Assembly (NCBI GenBank): GCA_016987375.1
Contig: PJRA01000420.1
Coordinates: forward strand, 173,696 to 237,695
Direction: 5' to 3'
Source of the DNA: Brachionus koreanus
Lineage: Eukaryota > Rotifera > Eurotatoria > Ploima > Brachionidae
Length of the DNA: 64,000 bases
The stretch's first letter is position 1. Every line of letters starts with the position of its first letter. The position numbers and the translations under genes were made by a program. Of this stretch, positions 8,159 through 19,310 are shown piece by piece. The notes under the pieces are model-generated. The model did not search any database. It was not told the origin of the DNA and worked only from the letters and a program-made list of their open reading frames with translations.

Positions 8159-11100
8159 CTAAAATTCTAGTTTGTACGCAGGGCAATTGAGATCTGGATT
8201 TTCATCAATAGTTACAATTGAGTGTCTAGCTGCCGGTGTAATCTCAACCTTAAGTCTTGCCAAACGTTCCTGGTTATTTTCGAACCAACGTCGCAACAGG
8301 TCTGATTCATACGTAGGCACCAAAGTTACTTGTAAGCTTCTGTCATCCCAAGTCTCTTTGCCGTCAAGCAACGCATTCAATATATGCTCGCCAAAGTCAA
8401 TAGCACTCAATACATAGTGTCTGGCTCGAACTCTTTTGAAAAAGTCCGCATCAACATAGCTCGGATGGCCATGTGCTGGAATAAATGCTAATTCGACATA
8501 GACAGGATGAAGTGGGCCAGTTGATCGAGCTGATTTTTGACTAATGCTGGTATTTTTTATTGTTTTTACATCGCTATTTTGAGATGGCGATACAGGTGCA
8601 ACTGGTCGTTTACTAGAAGAAGCAGACAAGTTTTCTGAATTGACCAAAATTGGAGATGATTGTTCAGCGGGCTTATTTTTTGACATTGGTTGCTCTACTA
8701 AATTTACAACTTCAGTCGGCTGTTCATTAGAGCTAACTTCTTGAACCTGATTAGCTTGTGTATTCTCCACTTTGACAGTTTCAACTCCATTGACAATTTC
8801 TTCAGTCTTGCTAGTATTACATGATTCTTCGTCTTGAAATAATTCATGTGTTCTATTCAGGTCACATGATTCGTTTAATGTTTTAACTGGATTAAATGGA
8901 TTTGAAGTTGGATCAGATGCATCTTCGATAAAGCTTCTTGTCATTATGTCATCTTTACAGCCATGCTCTCTATTTTCAATATTACCAGACACTATTTCAT
9001 CTGTATTTTCATCTAAATTAGCATTTTCTACACTTGATATTTGATCTTCGCTAACAGGCGCATTTGTGTGTTCGCCACCAAAACCGTTCTGTTCGCAAAA
9101 ATCTTTTTTGACTGGACTCAAATTAGGAGATTCGTTTGAATAAGCTTTTTCAACTTCGCGTTCACAATGCTCTCCTGACTCTCCATTTTGTTCTATCATT
9201 AATTCACTTATTACTGTATTTATTTCTTGTTGTTGATTGATGGCCTGCTCGCTTTGAACTTCAATATTTTCTTTTTGTTCTGACTCTTTATATTCTATTC
9301 CAGCATTCTCTTGATGTTGCTGTTCAACAACTGGGTTTGTTTCATTTTGTTGTTCAACTAGTAAATTGGCTTCAGGTTGCTGTTCAACAACAGGGTTTGT
9401 TTCACTTTGTTGTTCAACTAGTAAATTGGCTTCAGGTTGCTGTTCAACAACAGGGTTTGTTTCACTTTGTTGTTCACTTAGTAGATTGGCTTCAGGTTGC
9501 TGTTCAACAACTGGGTTTGTTTCATTTTGTTGTTCAACAATTGGATTCATTTCAGGTTGCTGTTCAACAACTGTGCTTGTTTGCTGCTGCTGTCCATCGA
9601 TAGGAACCACCTCTTCTAAATCCACTAACGGTTGATCTATTTGAACCGGAGTTATTTCTTGCTGTTGTTCGAGAGGCTCAATTTCTTGTTGTTCAACCGA
9701 TTGATTAACATTTTGAATAGGTGTTGTTTCTTGTTGTTGTTCTAGTGGTACCATTTCTTGCTGTTCAGCTTGATCATCAATTTCCAAGTTTCTGCTATCA
9801 TTAATTTCTGAAACAACTTGATCAGCACGCTTCTCTTCGACTGGCTCGACTAGTTCTTGATCATGCATTCTGTCAGTTTCAAAATGATTAGTCTCACACT
9901 CGACCACTTCTTGTTCATGTTCAACAATTTGTTGTTCAATCACTTGCTCAACTACTTCAACATTTTCGACTTGTTCAACTTGTTCAATTTGTTCCACATT
10001 GTCATTTTCAACAACTACAACGTTATTGACAAAATTCTCTTCTACCACAACTTCTTCTTTGCGCTCAGTTAAAGTCTCACTCACTAAAGGCTCTGCTGGC
10101 GATTGTTCCGATTGAACAGGCTCAATGCTTAAGCTAAGAGTCTTAGAATTTTTATTTTCTTTTTTTAATGGTGGCTTAGCATTAGCTGATTTTTTAGAAA
10201 TTTCGGCTGTTTTAGACGTCTTAGTAGTAGCACTAGCATTCATGCTCTGTCTGTTCGAAGCACTTGACGGCTTTTTGTCACCAACTGGTGGCTTGCTTGT
10301 TGAATTATCTGTCTTTTTGGCTGAGACTGGAGCTGATGCTGGCTTAGTTGGTCTTGCTGTTTTACTAGCTGTGTTTTTGGCGTCACCATTCGCCTTTGAC
10401 ATTGAACTATTTAGTTTACTTGATGCCAATTCTTCACTAATTTGTTCGCTCAATAGCTCTGAAGAAGTTACTTCCGATTGACCATGATCAGCACTTGAGC
10501 TTGACGTTTTTGAATTTTTAACGTCTTTTTTAATTGGTGGTTTAGCGGCATTCAAAGCTGTTTTTTTAGCTAGTTCACTTTTAGCAGGTACTTGACGAGG
10601 TACTGCTGGCTTAACTGGTTGTTTAGCAACAGCTGTTTTTTTAGTGACTTCGGCCGGCTTAGATGCTTTGCTAGCAGAAGTGCCATTCATGCTTTGTCTG
10701 TTTGAAGCACTTGACGGCTTTTTGTCACCCACTGGTGGCTTGCTGATCGAAGTATCGCTCTTTTTCGATGAAACTGGAACTGATGCTGGTTTACTAGTTG
10801 GTCTAGCTGTTTTACTAGCTGAGTTTTTGGCGTCACCATTTGACTTAGACATTGAATTATTTAATTTACTTGATGCAGATTCTTTGTTAACTTTAGTCTC
10901 TTTTCTAAGAGCATTATAAAATTGTTGATTTTGATCCAAGTCCGATTTGATCTTATAAACCGGATGAACCAATAGATCAAAATCTTTGAGCTTATCTAAA
11001 GCATTGAATAGAACATTTTGAGGACAATTGCCAGTAAACAAAAGCCTTAGGGCTGTATTGGTCGAGTCGACTTTGTAGCTCGGCTGCCATACAAGCAAAC

Positions 11101-13786
11101 AAACCGAAGAAGCTAAATGAGATGATGGCAGATTACGATAAACATGTTGAAAAGCTAAATTAGATTTATGCATTTTGGATATCATGGTTTGTTGTTGAAA
11201 ACAAAAATCTTTGAATTCACTCGATTGTACATTAGGTGTTAGAAGATAAAGATCCAAGCTTCCATAATGGGCTTTGTAGTACAATTTAAAGTGATCATAG
11301 TGTAGTTTGACTTTTTCGGTTAGGGGTCTTTGAATAACCAAAGGCTGTAGTTTTATTTGAAGACGATCAATTGCTTCTAGTATCAAATCCGAGTCGGATT
11401 TGTTGCCAGAACAGTTCGGCAGTTCGTTAATGATCAAATTAGCAGCTTTGTTTGGCGACGAGTGCAAATTGTGCGAATTGTGTGAGCTTATTAAATTGCC
11501 TAGAATGACTGATATGCGTGGCTTTACGCCTACGTTGGCTGCTTTTTTTTGAAATAGACTGGTCAAGCCACCAAGAGAGTCCGAGTCAGTGTGAGTTACT
11601 AAAACTGCATCGATTTGCTCAAGCATATTGACAAATTTCCAAAAGCATGGTTTAAGACGGTCAAAGCCTCCGTTTATTAGCATTGTGAAACCATTGATGG
11701 CAAAGTAGCATGAATCGCCTTGACCTGCTGGAAAAATGTACAAAGACGGCTTTTGAATTTTGAGTGTTCCGGTACAAATCGGAGCGTCCATTAGTTGATC
11801 GATCGGGGTCTTGTTCAAATATTGATCCACCAAGTCGACAAAATCGTCGAATGTATACTCGCCTTGGTTAAGGAGACTTTGAATCGGTCTGACCGATACA
11901 TTAGCTAGTTTTTCGAGCAATTTCCAGTTCTTGTTCGAGTCAAACACTTTCTGATTCATTATGAAATCAATATTTTGAGCGTTCACATGATACAAAGTCA
12001 AATAAGAGTGTATGTCATCACATGAAACTAGTGAATCATTTATGTTCATGTCACCATTGTAATTTGAATCAAATGTTAAATTAAGAAAGTATTTTTGTTT
12101 GTGTTCGGATTGAAGAAATTGCTTGAAGCTTTGTTTAAATTGACTTAGAGTAATGTTTATTAGTAAACTAAATTCGAATGTTGACTCATTTGAGTGTGTA
12201 ATCACATATTGTTGATCTTAAAAAAATTCAGATTAATTTTTTTTTTTAAAGGAAAAAAACCAAAATTTTAGACTTTTAATCAATTTATATATATTTGAAA
12301 AAAAAAGTATTCATTTTAAAACTAATTTTGAATTAAATAGATCTATGATTACACAAGTAAAAAGCTTGATTTGTCTTGGCCAACATATTGAAAATCAAAA
12401 ATTAATAAACTAGTTTGTTGAAAAGAGTTTTTATTCTTTCAAATTGTGTTGGATTTATCAGTGAATCTTTAAATATCATTTAGATAATATCTGAATGAAA
12501 ACAGTCTCAAGCAATTTTATGTTATTGACATTTTTTGGAATCAACAAATTTTTCATCATATTCATCATCATATCATTAAACTTCTTTCATTAAAAAATTG
12601 TTTTGACCCTAATAAATTTAGTGTTCTTTTGATTAAATGGTGCTGGACTAACTGACTCGATAAAACAACATTTTAACTTAAGCGAATTTTGAATGTTAAA
12701 CAGTTTTTCTAATTTTTATGTAAATAACAAACTGAGTTATTTTTTTTACTTGATTGTAAAATAGATATTTAATTATTACTTCTTTTTTATATATAAAATT
12801 CTATTTCAATTTTCCATGGAAATTAAACTTAAATTAAAAAAAAAAACAAAAATTCACTTGTATCCTTGATTTTTTTACATAGTTGTATTATTTACTTAAT
12901 TTTGTCTTGAAAAAAAAAAACGATGGATTTCATAGTTGGCTTTGGGTAGAGGATGATGGTTATGTATACAAAATTGGATAAAAAGTTGTTTCTGATTTAA
13001 TAAAACTTGGTTTTGTAAAATGATACAAAATTTGAACAAATCTAGTAAAACTGTCATTTATGACAACAACAAAAAATTTTGCAAAATTTGGAAAAATTTT
13101 TGAAAAAATCTTAAAATCGTGCATATCAAATTTTTAAAAGATTAAAAAAACAATGATGAATTCAAATGTTAAATGAAAATTCAAAAATAATTGGTAAATC
13201 AATGTGAATTTTGAGTCCAAAGTTGACATAATATTAGAATTTAAAATTTTTTAACTGATAAAAAACAGCACTAGACTTTAAGCTGATGAAATGAATTGAG
13301 TATTTATTGATGAAAAGTGTTTCAGAAAAATATTTTCAAATCATGATTTAAACAAAACCCCAAAATAAATATTATTGAAAAAATAAATTTATTTTATAAA
13401 ATTAAAAAAAAAGACAATTTGCCCAAAAACTAAAATTAATGAAGTTTGAGTTAAACAAGTCTGGACGCTCATAATCAATTGTAAAAGGTATAGGAAATTA
13501 AATTGACTTACTGATAGCTGATTTTTTGTTAACATGAGCATGGATGGCGGAGATCATGTCTTGCTTGAACGGGGCAATGTGCTCGCCGATTTGGCTAAGA
13601 CCTTAAAAAAATTCCAATTGAACTCATAGGCCTAAAAACACAGCAATGTACAAACAGCCACTTACTTGTATTCAATTGACTTAGTAGGTATTTGGCATCG
13701 TCGTACGAGCTCGACTGACCTAGCACCACGAATAAATTAACCGGTCCTTGGTCGTTCACGTTCACAGAGCTCGGATCAACTTTCAT
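8159..13786 (-). CDS. MAP1: Microtubule-associated protein 1 family (Futsch-like)
   Basis: Three exons on the minus strand: 13666-13786, 13512-13601 and 8159-12216, total 1422 residues, with introns of 64 and 1295 bases. The N-terminal third is the MAP1 metallo-beta-lactamase-like domain: SLYIFPAGQGDSCYFAINGF, then LINGG, a CFWKF segment and VTHTDSDSLGG, where the hydrolase HxHxDH motif is degenerate as in other MAP1 proteins. The middle is a long low-complexity region: a Lys/Ser/Pro-rich part with KKP and KPP motifs like microtubule-binding repeats, then a Glu/Gln-rich part with tandem repeats. The C-terminus carries the conserved MAP1 light-chain domain, from PVYVELAFIPAHG through FFKRVRARHYVLS and LQVTLVPTYESDLLRRWF to CPAYKLEF. 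MAP1 stabilises axonal microtubules. Exon 1 encodes FVVLG, like the family N-terminus. Confidence 0.92.
9312..9570 (-). repeat. 60-base tandem repeat inside MAP1
   Basis: Four units of about 60 bases follow one another; 9361-9420 and 9421-9480 are nearly identical. Each encodes 20 residues with the pattern NPVVEQQPEANLLVEQQ-x-ET. Shorter VEQQ-type motifs continue on both sides. This is in-frame expansion within the Glu/Gln-rich part of MAP1. Confidence 0.9.
10080..10880 (-). repeat. Internal duplication of a Lys/Ser/Pro-rich block in MAP1
   Basis: Two blocks of roughly 350-450 bases in tandem encode related segments. Both contain ASSKLN-x-SMSK, NGDAKN, SKTARPT, SKPPVGDKKPSSASNRQSMN and a following K-rich stretch. 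The upstream protein copy has an additional Ala/Lys/Pro segment. The block probably arose by in-frame duplication of the putative microtubule-binding region. Confidence 0.85.
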
Positions 13787-14231
13787 TTTGTACTAAATTA
13801 TGTAAATAATTTTCTTTTTTTAGAAAAAAAAATGAAGAAAAAATTAAATAAATCGGCTTTGAAATGATGTTTTTTTTTTATATTTCAAATGTGATTAAAA
13901 AAAAGAGCGAGAAAAATATGCTTGCAATGGGGCACAGAGCATAAAACTAGAGGGAGATATGTGCGCTTAAATCGAAGCGCAGTCCTCCATAGAAGAAGAA
14001 GTTTAAAGCGGCAACTACATGCATGTAAAAATGAATTTTCTAACTGTTCAACTAAACATCTTTATATAAATCATAAGTTTATTGATTTAACTTGAAACAA
14101 TACATTCCTGACCAAACATATTCCATTAATCAACATAAACATGAGCTTAACTAAGAGCATATGTTCATGTCTTAAATGGTAGACTAATGATTAGATGCGG
14201 TCTGACCTATAGCAAATAGATAGCCTCGTTT

Positions 14232-14267
14232 TGATAATTATCTCGAGCTTATCTTGAGCATTTATCA
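14232..14267. promoter_or_regulatory. Cluster of four GATA-type sites upstream of MAP1
   Basis: Four WGATAR matches fall within 36 bases: TGATAA at 14232, TTATCT at 14238, TTATCT at 14249 and TTATCA at 14262. The first two form the palindrome TGATAATTATC. The cluster is about 450 bases upstream of the MAP1 start codon. In AT-rich DNA single sites are common, so only the spacing is suggestive. Confidence 0.3.
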
Positions 14268-14914
14268 AAGCGCGCATAAATATTAGTATTTGACAAATAG
14301 CTTAGAAATTTGCTCATTATTTATAGCGCAAATGTTGAGCGCACTCGCTCCTGCTAATACACAAACAACTATTTAGTTTTTTATACCGGTTGGAAAAAAT
14401 CGATTTGGTAGATCCTATTTCCGTTTTGCAAGCTAAATAATGACCTTTTTAAAAATCGATACATTCGGCCATGTTTACAGCCATTGATTTATCGATTTAG
14501 CAGCCAAACTTATTTGAACTTATTAAAAAAAAAAACTAAATTGAATTTAAATTTCTCTTTTTCGTGTTGTTGCTGTTGTTTTATACTGGGATTTGATATT
14601 TTGCTGATCCATTTGTTTTTCAATTTGCTATGATGAAAATTTTCACAACCTAATGAGCTCAGCTTTTTCAACTCAAGCATTCAAAATAAACCAAACAATT
14701 TAAATAACTCACTTCATTTACTAGAAATAAAAAAAAAGAGATAGTTATGTCTTTATTAACCTTTTTTTGGGTTCAGTTAAAGTTTAAAAATAAAAAACTA
14801 ATTAATATATTTATTTAATAAATAAACCAGATGGGTTATTAGTGTGTTTTTAAGAGCTAAGAAATTTTTTTTCTAATGAAAAAAATAATAAATCATCTAG
14901 TCAAATAGAGAAAA

Positions 14915-15050
14915 NNNNNNNNNNNNNNNNNNNNNNNNNNNNNNNNNNNNNNNNNNNNNNNNNNNNNNNNNNNNNNNNNNNNNNNNNNNNNNNNNNNNNN
15001 NNNNNNNNNNNNNNNNNNNNNNNNNNNNNNNNNNNNNNNNNNNNNNNNNN
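14915..15050. other. Assembly gap (136 N)
   Basis: Undetermined bases only. No gene appears to be cut by this gap. Confidence 0.99.
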
Positions 15051-15736
15051 ATCTAGTCTAATAAAGAAAAAAAACAACTTGATTGAAACCCTCGTAAATT
15101 TTATTATTTCAAAAATAGAAGCAATTTTCTGTTGATTGCTTGGCAAACATTTTCATTTTGTATTTGTCTTTTGCTTTAATTATGTTCTCCCAAATCAAAA
15201 AATTATAAATTTTATTTTATAAAAATTTTTTTTCTTCTAATATTAGAATTTCAGTCTTTGGCATGCAACAAAATAATATCTAAATAAACTCTGGATAAAA
15301 TCTCCAAAGAAAATAAACTCCCTGAACAAATAGACTTTTTAGTTCAAAGAAAATGAATTTTGATATTTGTTTGCAAATTGATAATTCTCAAAATCAAAAT
15401 AAGCACTCATCTATGGCTTAATTACAAAATTAAATTTTAAAAAACAAAAAAAATACTCCTTTATTGATTTTTAATCTAAACAACAGCTGAAAATACAATT
15501 TTTGTTTTTTAATCTAGTCTGCTAATTGATCATCATTAATAACATATGAAAATCAAAAAAATTTATAAAGCAAAATTAACTTAACAAAAAAATTATAGCT
15601 GATTATAATTTGTTTGAATTAGCAAAATTTCAAAATTAAGATTTAAAATTATGCAAATATTTGCCATTTAGAGCAAAATTTTTAAAAATTTTTAGTTAAA
15701 TTGGCAATTTTTTTTTTAATATTAAATTAAAAAAGA

Positions 15737-16585
15737 ATGATAAAAAATCGCGATATTAAAGTCAACTACGGTTCTTTTGTTATATTGATAGCTATTTTTC
15801 TATCCTCATTGTCATTTTTGTATCTAATTTATAGCAATTTTCCACATTTAGAAGAGTAAAATTTATTTATTAAATAAGAAAAAATTATTTTTTAAACCAA
15901 TTTTTGTTTAAGAGAAGAAAAGCAATTTATCAAACTGCCGCGAAACATTGAGGACGCTAAAAACATCGGCCGTGTTCTCAAAAAATACAATCAAGACCAC
16001 TTTAACAGTGTGCTAGCCGCCTATTTTTTTGTCTATGTATTCCTGCAAACATTTGCCATACCAGGATCAATATTTTTGAGCATATTGTCCGGCTTTTTGT
16101 ACCCATTTCCTCTGGCGCTGAGCCTTGTCTGCACTTGTTCAGCTCTAGGAGCGAGTTTATGCTACGCTCTGTCAGCTCTTGTTGCCCGTAAAATAATCCT
16201 AAGATTCCTGGCACAACGAATTAACAATTGGAAGCTAAAAGTTTATAAGCTCAAAGATGACATGTTTTGGTACATTGTTTTTTTGCGAATTACTCCTCTA
16301 GTGCCCAACTGGTTTATGAATCTCACATCACCCATCATTGAGATACCCATAAAACCATTTTTATTTGGTACTTTTGTTGGCGTTGCGCCGCCATCACTTA
16401 TCTACATATCAGCTGGCACAACTCTCAATGAACTAACCTCTTCTAGCAGTTTTATTTCGGCTAAATCCGTTTTTGGGCTCATATTTGTATCAATTTTGTC
16501 TCTGGCACCGATTGTTCTGCCAAAAATGTTTCCAAATTTTTTTTCAAAATATTTCTCCAAATTTGCTGATACAAAAAATGAATAA
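15737..16585 (+). CDS. TMEM41B: TMEM41B-like VTT-domain lipid scramblase of the ER
   Basis: Two exons: 15737-15855 and 15913-16585, separated by a 57-base intron, giving 263 residues. Exon 1 encodes a transmembrane helix and the stretch FPHLEE, continuing across the junction to EEKQFIKLPRNIEDAKNIG, a conserved segment of TMEM41B just before the VTT (DedA-like) domain. The core follows with FLQTFAIPGSIFLSILSGFL, FPLALSLVC, CSALGASLCY, FLRITPLVPNWFMNLTSP and GTFVGVAPPS, all family landmarks. TMEM41B resides in the ER membrane, moves phospholipids between leaflets and is needed for autophagosome formation and lipoprotein export. It heads three closely packed genes on the plus strand: IMMP1L starts 111 bases after its stop. 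The start is the only Met before the exon-1 helix. Confidence 0.92.
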
Positions 16586-16696
16586 ATTTTTTCTTTTTGC
16601 TTTTTTTTTTTGTTGCACTAAATTCATTCATTGCTGTTAAATGTAATGCTTTAAATTTCAAATAAATTTTTTTAATAAATTATTCTGTCTATTAGT

Positions 16697-17217
16697 ATGC
16701 AATTATTGAAAAAAATACCTCATAATGTATGGAAAGCGTTTAAGTATTATTCGTATTTTTACATAGGTACTAATTATTTGTGTCCAGTGAGCATTGTTGT
16801 TTGTAAAGGTGAATCAATGGAGCCCACAATTAGGGAAAATGATGTGTTGCTCACCGAAAAGGTGTCCATTAGACGTCAACATCTCAAAAAGTATAAATTA
16901 ACTCGTAACAAAGACTTATTAGATTTAAAATAACTTTTTTGATCAGCAATGATATAATCATATTCAAGCATCCGTTCAAGTCGGACCGGACAGTATGTAA
17001 GAGAGTGGCCGTTGACGGATATGAGGAGTACCAAGACATGGAAGACTTGGATGAGAACTACATTTCTTTTGTCAATGTAACTGTTCGTGGAGATAACGAA
17101 TCTAGTTCACATGACTCCAGAGACTATGGTCCGATTCCGTACGGCCTCATTGAAAGTCGAGCTGTGATGAAACTCTGGCCTTTCAAAGACTTTAAAGTCT
17201 TCAAAAGAGGTGTTTAG
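16697..17217 (+). CDS. IMMP1L: Mitochondrial inner membrane protease subunit 1
   Basis: Two exons, 16697-16890 and 16947-17217, with a 56-base intron in phase 2; 154 residues. The protein is a type I signal peptidase (S26 family) of the IMP1 class. The catalytic serine sits in CKGESMEPTI near residue 41. The catalytic lysine is in the VCKRVAVDG segment of exon 2. The conserved RGDNESSSHDSRDYGPIPYG box and LWPF follow. An N-terminal hydrophobic stretch anchors it in the inner membrane. The IMP complex removes sorting peptides from intermembrane-space proteins. Length is close to the human subunit (166). The junction residues (QHLKNNDIIIF) depend on my splice placement but agree with frame and GT-AG. 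Confidence 0.93.
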
Positions 17218-17565
17218 TATATTTTATAATTTTTTTTTATTTTTAAATAAAATTGAATTTTTTTATTTTATTTTTTTTAATTTTAAAACATAAGAAAAAG
17301 GAGACTAATTTAGTTAGAAAAAAAATTTTTACTACTCTAAATTAATTATTTTAAAATAAGAAAAAAATAAAAATTATCTAATGTTTAATCAGAGAATGAT
17401 AAAATAAAACACTATTTAGTCATTTTCTCCACCCTGTTTATCGCACGTTTTGTTTATCCTCCACGTAAATTGTTTGGTTCAAAACCAATTTTCTATTTCT
17501 CATGGATTTGAAAATTTGAGTATAAATTTTATAATGTATATAATCTAAATTTATCATTAAGTAAA

Positions 17566-18257
17566 ATGCTTAAATCAGTTTTGTCTTTATTCATTATTGG
17601 CTTTGGTAAGAAATATTTATTTTTTGGGTAAAGAAAAAAAATAATTTTCAAAAAAGCTTTCGCTGCCGCAAGTCCCAGAGACACTCCAACTTGTGACATA
17701 TGTGTATTGTTAGTAAAAACTGCCGAAGGCCTAGTCCAACAGAATAAAACTGAAACAGAAATAATCGATTTTGTAGAGAATCAAGTATGCAGCAAATTGG
17801 GATCGTTGGCAAGCGTTTGCAATCAATACATTGAGGCCTATGGTCGTATTGTTATCGAAGAGCTAATTCAAAAAGCTGTAAAAATTTAAAATTAAAAAAA
17901 ATATGAAAATTTAAAATTAATTTCTATCCAAAGGACCCTAAAGAAGTATGCAAAAAAATTGGCTTATGTACATCGCGTTTAATAGTTGTGCCAAAAATAA
18001 ATTTAAATAAAATCCATGCCGAGCCAATCTACTGCACTGTATGCCAATATGCAGTTCAATTTTTGGACCATGAATTAGCAAATAACAAAACTGAAGAGGC
18101 TGTTGTCAATGCTTTGGATAAAGCATGTAAAATTGCTCCAGCTTCACTTAGAGATCAATGCGATGCTTTGATCAATTCGTACGGAGTCTACATTGTTCAA
18201 TTGTTGATTGAACTTGCCGATCCACTCAAAGTCTGTCAAGCCATTAAACTATGCTGA
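17566..18257 (+). CDS. Secreted or lysosomal protein with two saposin B domains
   Basis: Three exons: 17566-17605, 17657-17877 and 17934-18257, with introns of 51 and 56 bases, giving 194 residues. Exon 1 is only 40 bases and encodes the start of a signal peptide, MLKSVLSLFIIGF. Two saposin B-type modules follow, each with the six-cysteine pattern: the first from TCDICVLLV through VCSKLGSLASVCNQYI to EVCKKIGLC; the second from YCTVCQYAV through ACKIAPASLRDQC to VCQAIKLC. Saposins bind and present membrane lipids to lysosomal hydrolases, and related amoebapore-type proteins disrupt membranes; which applies here cannot be told. It is the last of three adjacent plus-strand genes, about 350 bases after IMMP1L. 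The exon 3 start at DPKEVC completes module one, which supports the splice. Confidence 0.85.
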
Positions 18258-18391
18258 ATATATGAAAAAATAAAATTACTAAAATTTTCTACCCAAAATA
18301 AAAATTAAAAAGATAAAAAATTATTCAGTTTTTTTCTTTATTTTTAACTAAAATGAGTTTAATTTTAAGATAAAATAAATGTACTAAATGT

Positions 18392-18838
18392 TTAGTAAAA
18401 AAAAGTACAAAAAAAATGTATTAGAAAAATAAAATATTTGTTTTTTTTTATAACTTTAATCGTAAGGATCATAATCTGAACTTGAATTTTCTTCAACTTT
18501 TTTAAAGATTCATTCTGTATTAGTTCTCCTATGATTGAGTATACTTTACCATCAGAACTTGTAGCATGTACTGCTTCATTGCCTTTTCTTTCCATAACAA
18601 TAATTTTAAATTCAGCTTCTTTTCCTTTAACTAAAAAATTTCCGTATGAGCCCATCAAAGATCTGCAATGGCACTATGGTGCACAAATATTTCTTGATTG
18701 TTATCATTCCTAGTAATAAAGCCATATCCATTCTCATCATCAAACCATTTTACTATGCCAGATATGCTTTTGTTTTTTAAATGATTCTATTTCTTCAAAA
18801 ACTTGAGAAACATTTATACTTAGCCAAACTTTAGATTT
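18392..18838 (-). pseudogene. Cold-shock (Y-box-like) domain gene, frameshifted
   Basis: Three minus-strand frames read on from one another. From 18838: [19 protein letters not shown]. Then in a second frame [20 protein letters not shown], with the RNP-type motifs of cold-shock domains, ending [10 protein letters not shown] and a stop. Then in a third frame GSYGNFLVKGKEAEFKIIVM and KGNEAVHATSSDG, the rest of the domain. Family order is preserved, but one frameshift lies at an A-run near 18778 and another near 18656. No intron fits the second break. It is either a decaying retrocopy or a region with base errors; a working gene would need two corrections. Confidence 0.6.
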
Positions 18839-18881
18839 TCATCAGATAAAATTTGCACTAAATTGTAAAGTTTTTTCAGAG

Positions 18882-18941
18882 CTTAGAATTCGTTTGTACA
18901 AATTTTTACAACATTGTACTGTTTACAGAACCATTTTTGTA
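18882..18941. repeat. Dispersed 60-base repeat, copy 1
   Basis: The sequence TTAGAATTCGTTTGTACA onwards matches 35284-35344 at roughly 80 percent by eye, including TTGTACTGTTTAC and GGAACCAT or AGAACCAT. It is probably part of an unidentified non-autonomous element. Confidence 0.55.
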
Positions 18942-19310
18942 CAGCTAACGAACTTCAAGAACCTCAGAAAATCTAAAAATTGCAGCATGTAGTTAAAAAA
19001 ATTACACTTTTAATAAATAGTTTAATCTAACAACTGATAACCTTAAAAGTGGATAAATAGACAATTGAACATTTGGAAAATAATAATAAATTAAATGCAA
19101 CTTTTTATTAAATAATTGATAAATTTAAATAAACACAATGTCGCATAAAAAAATAAACACTTTTATCATTTATCATAATTTTTCTTTTTTTAAAACTAAA
19201 AATTTAAAATTCTAAAATTCCAAGATAACTAAAATTAAAATCAACATGTTCCTAATTAAAAAAACCATGTTTCAACATGTAAATTAGATTTTCATATTGA
19301 TTAGATTGAT

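Larger units (their letters stand above)
13787..15736. other. Spacer between MAP1 and TMEM41B, with an assembly gap
   Basis: No coding signal. The part from about 13910 to 14360 is less AT-rich than its surroundings and lies directly 5' of the minus-strand MAP1 gene, so it is the likely MAP1 promoter and leader. A run of N fills 14915-15050. The sequence just left (AATCATCTAGTC) and right (ATCTAGTCTA) of the gap is similar, which hints at a collapsed repeat. Confidence 0.55.

Noticed and set aside
9312..9570. Regularly spaced repeats resembling a CRISPR array
   Set aside because: The units are contiguous, coding and in frame within MAP1, with no unique spacers, and the organism is an animal.
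9337..9635. Plus-strand open frames with Cys-rich or Phe/Val-rich repeats
   Set aside because: They are antisense to the MAP1 60-base tandem repeat; their regularity comes from the repeat itself.
14901..15146. Minus-strand open frame across the N gap
   Set aside because: Most of its length is unknown bases, and the flanking codons show no protein-like pattern.
18531..18713. Plus-strand frame of 60 codons
   Set aside because: Antisense of the cold-shock-domain pseudogene.
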